Part shown: positions 56,572-64,000 of the stretch, one piece after another | Numbering within the stretch: position 1 is the stretch's first letter | How the letters are laid out: the number at the start of each line of letters is the position of its first letter | From: AP-15 sp963735445 | GTDB lineage: Bacteria; Pseudomonadota; Alphaproteobacteria; ATCC43930; CGMCC-115725 | DNA length: 64,000 nucleotides | Assembly: GCA_963735445.1 (NCBI GenBank) | Contig: CAVTLC010000044.1 | Span: 1-64,000, forward strand | Direction: 5' to 3' | Translations under genes and position numbers: made by a program | Notes under the pieces: generated by a model | What the model saw: the letters and a program-made list of their open reading frames with translations, nothing else | Told to the model about the DNA's origin: nothing | The model's database searches: none

Positions 56572-58176
56572 CTACTTGTTTAGCCAAATTGTCGCTAGGT
56601 CCTGGTTGAGGTAGTGGCTTGGGCTGATCTTCCAGCCCTCGACATAGGACCGATAGGGGACGATCCGATACCACCACAACAGGTATAGTTCGTGCGCCTG
56701 GTCGCCGAGAACACGGGTCTCGAAATCGCGCATCAGGACCCGCTGTTTCGCGGCATCGGTTTCGCGCAGCATCTTGTCATAGATGTCGACCGCCTGCTGG
56801 TCATCGAACTGCCCGTAATTACCGGTGTAGACCGCCGGCGGCAGATATCGCTGCACATCGAGCAGCGGGTTGACCACGCTTTGGCAGTTGCCGACGACCC
56901 CGACATCAAAATTCCCCTGTCGGAACGCTTCGAACCACGGACCGGTGGGCAATACGCGTTGCGTGACATGAAGGCCGATCCGGCTCCAATTATCGATCAC
57001 CCAGTTGGCGTTGTACTTGTAAGGCTGATCGACATTGCGGTTTAACAGCTCGAAGCTGAGCCCTTCCGCCCCCGCTTCCTTCAACAGCCGCTGGGCCTCG
57101 GCGCGCGATTTTTCGATGTCGGGCCACCATCCGGGGATCTTCTGCAGCTCTTCTTTGGTCGCGGCCAGCGGCGAGCCGGGAAACACGATCCCGCCAACAG
57201 TATGGACGTTGGCGATCTTGGAGATCAGCGGCGCCGTCCCCCAGCGGTCGATCGCCAAACTCAATGCCCGGCGCACCCGTACGTCATCGAACGGTTTTTT
57301 CTTATGGTTGATTTCGATAAACGTGCCGCAGTTCCAGTCGCTTTCCTGGACCCTAATCTTGTCGCCGAGCTGCTGCTTTAGCTGGTCGATCGCCGCCGGC
57401 GGATAGCCGCGGAATTCGATAGAAGCTCGGTCGGCGCGGATCGCGTCCAGCTGCACCGATTGCTGTGGCGCATAGATGCCGACAAAGCCATCGAGATAAG
57501 GCAGCCCCTTGTGATAGTAGTCGGGGTTACGCACGCCTTTGATCGACTGCCCGATTTCCGAGCTGACGAACTTGAATGGGCCGGAGCCCAGAATGTTTTT
57601 CTCGTACCAGCGCGGATCCTTATCGAGGACCTTCTTTTCGTAGATCCAAGAGTAAGGGTCGGCCAGCGCCGGCAAGAATGCGCTCGTGGCGAATTTGAGA
57701 TGGAAGACAACAGTCGTCGCATCAGGCGCCTCGACCTTGTCAACCATCATGTAATGGCTCTCGCGTGGGCTTAGCACGCCCTTGGGCGGGTGAATGATGT
57801 GCTCCCAGCTCGCCGCCACGTCCGCCGCGGTCAATGGCGAGCCGTCGTGAAATTTGACGCCGGTGCGAATATTGAAGGTGTAGGTCTTACCGCCATCAGT
57901 CGGCGTCGGCATGATCGTGCACAGATCGCAGACAAAGTCCGTCGTCGAGGAAGGATTGTTTGGGTTGACCCGGACCAGCACGCTGTAGAACGGCGCGGCT
58001 GATTGGATTGTTGCGAAGGTGGTCTCGCGATGCGCGTCAAAGCTCGGCGGCGCATCAGCGGGGATCAGATAGGTCAGGGTTCCGCCGTATTTTGGCGACT
58101 CCTCGTCGGCAGTGGCCAGCGTCGTAGTGACGACGAAGATAGCCGACGCAGCGGCCAGTATTGACCGGAACTTCAT
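56572..58176 (-). CDS. Family-5 periplasmic substrate-binding protein (paralogue 1)
   Basis: 534 residues from ATG 58176, chosen for the ribosome site 'gggaggtaga' and the signal 'MKFRSILAAASAIFVVTTTL' with 'ATADEESPKYGG'. SBP_bac_5 features: 'TLTYLIPADAPPSFDAHRET', 'GKTYTFNIRTGVKFHDGSPL', 'VRRALSLAIDRWGTAPLIS'. Unusual for the family is a Cys pair, 'VCDLCTIMP', shared by all four paralogues here; it could form a disulphide. It delivers a peptide-like or glycoside substrate to the DppBC permease encoded directly downstream. Confidence 0.93.
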   Translation of the reverse strand: MKFRSILAAASAIFVVTTTLATADEESPKYGGTLTYLIPADAPPSFDAHRETTFATIQSAAPFYSVLVRVNPNNPSSTTDFVCDLCTIMPTPTDGGKTYTFNIRTGVKFHDGSPLTAADVAASWEHIIHPPKGVLSPRESHYMMVDKVEAPDATTVVFHLKFATSAFLPALADPYSWIYEKKVLDKDPRWYEKNILGSGPFKFVSSEIGQSIKGVRNPDYYHKGLPYLDGFVGIYAPQQSVQLDAIRADRASIEFRGYPPAAIDQLKQQLGDKIRVQESDWNCGTFIEINHKKKPFDDVRVRRALSLAIDRWGTAPLISKIANVHTVGGIVFPGSPLAATKEELQKIPGWWPDIEKSRAEAQRLLKEAGAEGLSFELLNRNVDQPYKYNANWVIDNWSRIGLHVTQRVLPTGPWFEAFRQGNFDVGVVGNCQSVVNPLLDVQRYLPPAVYTGNYGQFDDQQAVDIYDKMLRETDAAKQRVLMRDFETRVLGDQAHELYLLWWYRIVPYRSYVEGWKISPSHYLNQDLATIWLNK

Positions 58177-58244
58177 TTCTACCTCCCGTTCAGACTTTAG
58201 TTTTTGCGTATGGTTGTTCGCGGCTCTTGGCCGCGTTGATGATC

Positions 58245-59252
<1,008 letters not shown>

Positions 59253-59271
59253 TCCTCGCGCTCGCTCGCCT

Positions 59272-60876
59272 TTATTTGTCGAGCCAGATCGTCGCCAAAT
59301 CCTGATTGACGTAATGGCTGGGGCCGATCTTCCAGCCTTTCACATAGGACCGGTAGGGTACGACCCGCTGCCACCACAGCAAATAGATCGCGTGAGCCTG
59401 CTCGTCGAGCACGTATTTGTTGAATGCGAGCAAATCAGCCTTCTGCTTGGCTTTGTCGAGCTCACGCAATTGCTGATTGTACATCTCGATTTCTTTGGGG
59501 TCGTCGAACTGCCCGTAGTTCGAGCTCGACACCGAATGCGGCAGGTATTTGCCGACATCAGCGAGCGGATTGACGACGTTCTGGCAGTTACCCTCGGTGG
59601 TGACCTCGAAATTGCCGCTGCGCAACGCCTCGAACCACGGCCCGGTCGGCAATACCTTTTGCGTCACGTGCAGTCCGATCTTGCTCCACTGATCGACAGC
59701 CCAGATTCCATAATATTTGTACGGCTGGTCGACATTGCGGTTGAGCAGCGTGAAGCTGAGCCCTTCAGCTCCAGCTTCCTTCAGTAGACGCCGCGCTTCG
59801 GCCCGCGACTTTTCAATGTCGGGCCAATAGCCGGCGATCTGCTGCAACTCTTCCTTTGTCGGGGCGAGCGGTGAATCCGGGTATGTCAGGCCGCCGACCG
59901 TATGCACAATCGCGATCTTCGACAATTCCGGTGCGCTGCCCCAGCGATCGATCGCCAATGTCAGCGCGCGCCGTACGCGGACGTCGTCAAACGGCTTTTT
60001 CTTGTGGTTCGGGGTTATCACCCCGCCGCAGTTCCAATCGCTGGTCTGCACCGTAATTTTGTCGCCGAGCGCCTTTTTCAGCTCATCGACCGTGGCTGGC
60101 GGCAGGCCGCGAAATTCGATTGCAGCCCGGTCGGCGCGGATCGCCTCGACGCGGATCGCCTGCTTTTCGGCATAGATACCGGTAAAGCCATCGAGATACG
60201 GCAACCCCGCACGGAAGTAATCGGGGTTGCGCTCACCCGTGATCGATTGGCCGGTGTCGTACCTGACAAACTTGAATGGGCCGGACCCGAGGATGTTTTT
60301 CTCGTACCAATGCGGGTCCTTGTCGAGGACCGCCTTTTTGTAGATCCAGCCATAGGGGTCGGCTAGTGCCGGCAGAAACGCGTCGGTCGCGAATTTCAGA
60401 TGAAAGATCACGGTCGACGGATCGGTCGCCTCGACCTTGTCGACCATGACAAAATTGCTCTGACGGGCGCTGATGACGCCGTTGGGCGGGAAGATGATCT
60501 CGTTCCAGCTGGCCGCGACATCCTCGGCTGTCAGTGGCGAGCCGTCGGTGAATTTGACCCCGTCGCGGATCTTGAAGGTGTAGGTCTTGCCGTCATCGGT
60601 CGGCTTTGGCATTGCCGTGCACAGATCGCAGACGAGATCGTCGGTCTTGCCCGGATTGTAGGGATCGGCGCGGATCAAGACGCTGTAAAAAGGTGCCGCC
60701 GAGTGGATCGTCGCGTAGGTCTCCTCGCGATGTGCGTCAAAGCTCGGCGGCGCGTCGGCCGGGATCATATAGGTCAAGATGCCGCCACGTTTCGGCGCTT
60801 CCTCATCCTGCCCGGCCGAGGCGGCAAATGCCGCTACACCCAGCGTTGCTGCCAATAGCGCTGTCTTAAGGTACAC
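59272..60876 (-). CDS. Family-5 periplasmic substrate-binding protein (paralogue 2)
   Basis: 534 residues from GTG 60876. The signal is 'MYLKTALLAATLGVAAFAAS', then 'AGQDEEAPKRGGILTYMIPA'. It differs from paralogue 1 in the ligand region ('DWNCGGVITPNHKKKPFDDV', 'PNGVISARQSNFVMVDKVEA') but ends with the same conserved C-terminus, 'YRSYVKGWKIGPSHYVNQDL'. It keeps the Cys pair 'VCDLCTAMP'. 19 bp precede the ATPase gene, so it belongs to the operon. Confidence 0.92.
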   Translation of the reverse strand: MYLKTALLAATLGVAAFAASAGQDEEAPKRGGILTYMIPADAPPSFDAHREETYATIHSAAPFYSVLIRADPYNPGKTDDLVCDLCTAMPKPTDDGKTYTFKIRDGVKFTDGSPLTAEDVAASWNEIIFPPNGVISARQSNFVMVDKVEATDPSTVIFHLKFATDAFLPALADPYGWIYKKAVLDKDPHWYEKNILGSGPFKFVRYDTGQSITGERNPDYFRAGLPYLDGFTGIYAEKQAIRVEAIRADRAAIEFRGLPPATVDELKKALGDKITVQTSDWNCGGVITPNHKKKPFDDVRVRRALTLAIDRWGSAPELSKIAIVHTVGGLTYPDSPLAPTKEELQQIAGYWPDIEKSRAEARRLLKEAGAEGLSFTLLNRNVDQPYKYYGIWAVDQWSKIGLHVTQKVLPTGPWFEALRSGNFEVTTEGNCQNVVNPLADVGKYLPHSVSSSNYGQFDDPKEIEMYNQQLRELDKAKQKADLLAFNKYVLDEQAHAIYLLWWQRVVPYRSYVKGWKIGPSHYVNQDLATIWLDK

Positions 60877-60955
60877 TCTCCCGTCTCCTCACTGTCTCTT
60901 GATCCCTCAGGTTTTTCTCATTGCCATTTGGTCGAAAGACCTGATGGCATCGCGT

Positions 60956-62575
60956 TTACTTATCTAACCACACCGTCGCCAAATCCTGGTTGATGAAATG
61001 CGTCGGGCTAATCTTCCATCCTTTGACGTAGGAGCGATACGGCACGATCCGGTACCACCACAGCAAATAAATTTCGTGCGCCTGATCGTCGAGCAGATAT
61101 TTCTCGAAGTGGCGCATCTGGTCGCGCTGTTTTCCTGGGTCGGTTTCATGAAGCATTTGCTCGTAAAGATCGACTTCTGTCTTGTCTTCGTAACGGGCGT
61201 AATTTTCGGCATCGACCGATTGCGGCAGGAATTTTTGAATATCAAGCAATGGATTGACAAACCCGTGGCCTGGCGCTTCGAGCACGACATCGAAATTACC
61301 ATTGCGCATTGCGTCAAACCACGGCCCGGTCGGCAATACGCGCTGGGTCGCATGCAGCCCGACCTTGTTCCATTGATCAATGACCCAGGTCGCGACGTAT
61401 TTGAAGGGTTGGTCGACCCCCCGGTTCAAAAGCTCAAAGGACAGCCCCTCGGCGCCGGCCTCCTTTAATAAACGTCGCGCCTCAGCCCGCGATTTCTCGA
61501 TATCGGGCGAGTAGCCGGCGATCTGCTGCAATTCTTCCTTTGTGGCCGCCAAAGGCGAGCCGGGAAACACGATGCCGCCCACCGTGTGCACGATCGCGAT
61601 TTTTGATAGCGGTCCGGCCCCACCCCAGCGATCGATCGCAAGGCTCAGCGCGCGGCGTACGCGGACGTCGTCGAACGGCTTTTTCTTGTGGTTTGGGGTG
61701 ATTGCGCTGCCGACGTTCCAATCGCTCTGCTGCACCGCGAGCTTGTCGCCGAGCGCCGCCTTGAGCTCGTCGCGAGCCGACGGCGGCATGCTGCGAAACT
61801 CGATCGCGGCACGGTCGCTGCGGATCGCATCGACCCGAACCGCCTGCTTGTCGGCAAAAATACCAAGAAAGCCATCAAGGTAAGGCAGCCCTTTGTGGTA
61901 GTAATCGGGGTTTCTCTCTCCCTTGATCGATTGGCCGGTCTGGTATTCGACGAATTTAAACGGGCCCGAACCCATCACATGGGTTTCGTACCAGCGCGGA
62001 TCCTTGTCTAGAATCGTTTTCTCATAGACCATATTGAACGGGTCGGCGATTGCCGGCAGAAATGCTGTCGTCGGGAATTTCAAATGAAAGACGACGGTAT
62101 TGGCATCCGGCGCCTCGATCTTGTCGATCATCAGGAAATTGCTTTGGCGCGGGCTGAGCACTCCCTTCGGCGGAAACACAATTTCATTAAAGGTCGCCGC
62201 GATGTCGTAAGCCGTCAGCGGCGAGCCGTCGTGAAACTTGACGCCGTCGCGGATCTTGAAGGTGTAGGTCTTGCCGTCATCAGTCGACTGCGGCATGGCA
62301 GTGCATAGATCGCAGACGAGATCGGTTGTGTTCTCCGGGTTTTGCGGGTTGACGCGGATCAGCACGCTGTAAAAAGGCGCCACCGCATGCACTGTCGCGT
62401 AGGTGCTCTCGCGATGCGCATCAAAGCTCGGCGGCGCGTCGGCCGGGATCATATAGGTCAGGATGCCGCCGCGCTTTGGCGCCTCCTCATCCGCGGCCTG
62501 CGCCGCCATCGATGTAGCGGCCAAGATCGCAGCCAGTGTTATCGCTTTTAACATTACTTTACCCGTACTGATCAT
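60956..62575 (-). CDS. Family-5 periplasmic substrate-binding protein (paralogue 3)
   Basis: 539 residues from ATG 62575; an ATG 7 codons later ('MLKAITLAAILAATSMAAQA') gives a more typical signal peptide. 'EAPKRGGILTYMIPADAPPS', 'VCDLCTAMPQSTDDGKTYTF' and 'LSPRQSNFLMIDKIEAPDAN' show the same family. Its start codon directly abuts the stop of paralogue 4 (TAAATG), so it is coupled to it. Same C-terminal tail, 'YRSYVKGWKISPTHFINQDL'. Confidence 0.92.
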   Translation of the reverse strand: MISTGKVMLKAITLAAILAATSMAAQAADEEAPKRGGILTYMIPADAPPSFDAHRESTYATVHAVAPFYSVLIRVNPQNPENTTDLVCDLCTAMPQSTDDGKTYTFKIRDGVKFHDGSPLTAYDIAATFNEIVFPPKGVLSPRQSNFLMIDKIEAPDANTVVFHLKFPTTAFLPAIADPFNMVYEKTILDKDPRWYETHVMGSGPFKFVEYQTGQSIKGERNPDYYHKGLPYLDGFLGIFADKQAVRVDAIRSDRAAIEFRSMPPSARDELKAALGDKLAVQQSDWNVGSAITPNHKKKPFDDVRVRRALSLAIDRWGGAGPLSKIAIVHTVGGIVFPGSPLAATKEELQQIAGYSPDIEKSRAEARRLLKEAGAEGLSFELLNRGVDQPFKYVATWVIDQWNKVGLHATQRVLPTGPWFDAMRNGNFDVVLEAPGHGFVNPLLDIQKFLPQSVDAENYARYEDKTEVDLYEQMLHETDPGKQRDQMRHFEKYLLDDQAHEIYLLWWYRIVPYRSYVKGWKISPTHFINQDLATVWLDK

Positions 62576-64000
62576 TTACTTGTCCAGCCACACGGTCGCC
62601 AAATCCTGGTTGAGGTAATGGCTCGGGCTGATCTTCCAGCCTTTTACATAGGATCGGTACGGAATGATCCGGTTCCACCACACCACCCAAATCTCGTGGG
62701 CCTGGTCGTCAACAACGTATTTCTCGAATTGCCGCATCAGCGCGCGCTGCTTGGTGAAGTCGGTCTCGCGCAGCATCTTGTCATAGAGACCCACTTCCGT
62801 GGGTCTTCGTAGTAAGCATAATTCGCCTCGTAGACCGAACTCGGCAAATATTCCTGAACGTCGAGCAGCGGGTTCGGCACACCGTGGCAATTCGCTTGCA
62901 GGACAATCTGAAAGTTGCCGCTCCGCATCGCGTCCAATTCCGGGCCGGTCGGCATTACGCGTTGCGTCACGTGGAGCCCGATCTTGCTCCATTGGTCGAT
63001 CAGCCAGGTGCCGACATATTTGTACGGTTGATCGACACCCCGGTTCAAAAGCTCAAAGCTGAGCCCTTCGGCGCCGGCTTCTTTTAACAGCTGCCGCGCC
63101 TCGGCGCGCGATTTCTCGATGTCGGGCCAGAACCCGGCGATCTGTTCGAGTTCCTGCTTGTTCGCCGCCAGCGGCGAGCCGGGAAAGACGATGCCGCCGA
63201 CCCTGCGCACAATCGCGATCTTGGCGAGCGCCGGGGCGCCATTCCAGCGGTCGATCGCCAGGCTCAACGCGCGGCGTACCCGGGCATCGTCGAACGGCTT
63301 GTGTTTGTGATTGGGGATGACGATGCTGCCGCAATTCCAGTCGCTTTCCTGGACATCCAGTTTGTCGCCGAGCGCTTTTTTGAGCTCGTCGCGGGCCGCC
63401 GGCGGCAAACCGCGGAATTCCATCGCGGCGCGGTCGGCGCGAATGGCGTCGACCCGGACCGCCTGCTTGTCGGCAAAAATCGCGGTGAAGCCGTCGAGAT
63501 AGGGCAGTCCCTTGTGATAATAATCGGGATTGCGCGCGCCCTTGACCGCCTGACCCGTCTGATATTCGACAAATTTAAACGGCCCCGAGCCGAGGACATT
63601 TTTCTCGTACCAGCGCGGATCCTGATCGAGCTTTGCCTTCTGGTAGACGAAAGTGAAGGGATCGGCCAATGCCGGCAAAAATGCGCTGGTGGCGAATTTC
63701 AGATGAAAGACAACCGTCGACGGGTCGGGTGCGGTGACCGTATCGACCATAGCGTACCAGTTTTGGCGCGGGCTGATCACATCCTTGGGTGGATGAATGA
63801 TGTGTTCCCAGCTCGCCGCCACATCGGCTGCAGTCAATGGCGAGCCGTCGTGGAATTTGACCCCGTCCCGGATCTTGAAGGTGTAGGTCCTGCCATCATC
63901 GGTCGGCTGCGGCATCGCCGTACATAGATCGCAGACAAAATCGGTCGTCGATGACGGGTTTTCCGGGTTGATCCGGATCAGCACGCTGTAAAACGGCGCC
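62576..64000 (-). CDS. Family-5 periplasmic substrate-binding protein (paralogue 4), frameshifted, cut by window edge
   Basis: The frame runs in from beyond base 64,000, so the signal peptide is not visible. 'LIRINPENPSSTTDFVCDLC', 'VKFHDGSPLTAADVAASWEH' and 'WNCGSIVIPNHKHKPFDDAR' place it with the other three. It breaks at 62802-62804: 'YYEDP' should continue 'TEVGLYDKMLRETD', and one missing base in a CCC run (minus strand) explains it. The break sits beside a hairpin, GACCCAC/GTGGGTC. The intact C-terminus 'YLNQDLATVWLDK' ends at 62576. The shift is more likely a sequence error than decay. Confidence 0.9.

Overview
The window is GC-rich DNA of an alphaproteobacterium. The evidence is the block ribE-ribH-nusB-thiL-hppA-bamE / CBP3-yceD-rpmF-plsX-fabH-ihfA, the era-recO-parC run, a B12-dependent class II ribonucleotide reductase, a K+-independent type proton pyrophosphatase, and an MlaC/HpnM-like lipid-binding protein. 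I cannot fix the order or genus. No integrase, transposase, phage gene or CRISPR array is visible.

Layout. 1-10.4 kb is an accessory, envelope-oriented region. It holds a decayed TAT-exported amidase (-), a secreted GIN-domain protein (+), a glycine-repeat secreted protein (-), and a + strand cluster of a caspase/transmembrane/SUMF1-like fusion, a small peptidase-co-occurring-domain protein and a large bifunctional penicillin-binding protein, followed by an MlaC-like protein (-). 10.7-13.3 kb (-) carries a PIN protein, a class II aldolase and a luciferase-like monooxygenase. 13.4-21.9 kb is a complete high-affinity K+ operon, kdpFABC-kdpDE, with an extra 27-aa ORF in front. 22-26.6 kb is mixed: an AT-richer acyltransferase, a PLDc_N/SHOCT membrane protein, HMG-CoA lyase and an acyl-CoA-dehydrogenase-fold enzyme. 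27.3-42 kb is the housekeeping core (riboflavin, NusB, ThiL, H+-PPase, BamE, CBP3 chaperone, L32, PlsX/FabH, IHF-alpha, tRNA-Pro(GGG), Era, RecO, ParC). 42-49.3 kb has a HicBA module, nrdJ behind a nested inverted repeat, a trypsin-like protease, a peptidoglycan-binding protein, dispersed palindromic repeats and a DUF433/DUF5615 toxin-antitoxin pair. 49.4-54.6 kb holds a purine phosphoribosyltransferase, an MFS transporter, a cupin, a DUF559 endonuclease-like gene bracketed by inverted palindromes, a catalytically dead HtrA-like protein overlapping a LuxR-type regulator, and a VOC protein. 54.6-64 kb (-) is a peptide-type ABC importer operon with two permeases, one ATPase and four paralogous substrate-binding proteins, the last cut by the window edge.

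The best candidate for an undescribed system is the 3.0-8.7 kb cluster. An N-terminal caspase with His and Cys intact is joined through one transmembrane helix to a SUMF1/C-lectin-like domain lacking one catalytic Cys. It sits next to a protein resembling the small 'Trypco1/Pepco' conflict-system domains and a 1044-residue PBP. I read this as a possible envelope sensor-protease module.

Caution on quality: single-base frameshifts break many genes that should be intact (thiL, parC, nrdJ, kdpD and others), often in short homopolymers. Most look like consensus errors. I therefore give full-length coordinates across the shifts and state where each lies.
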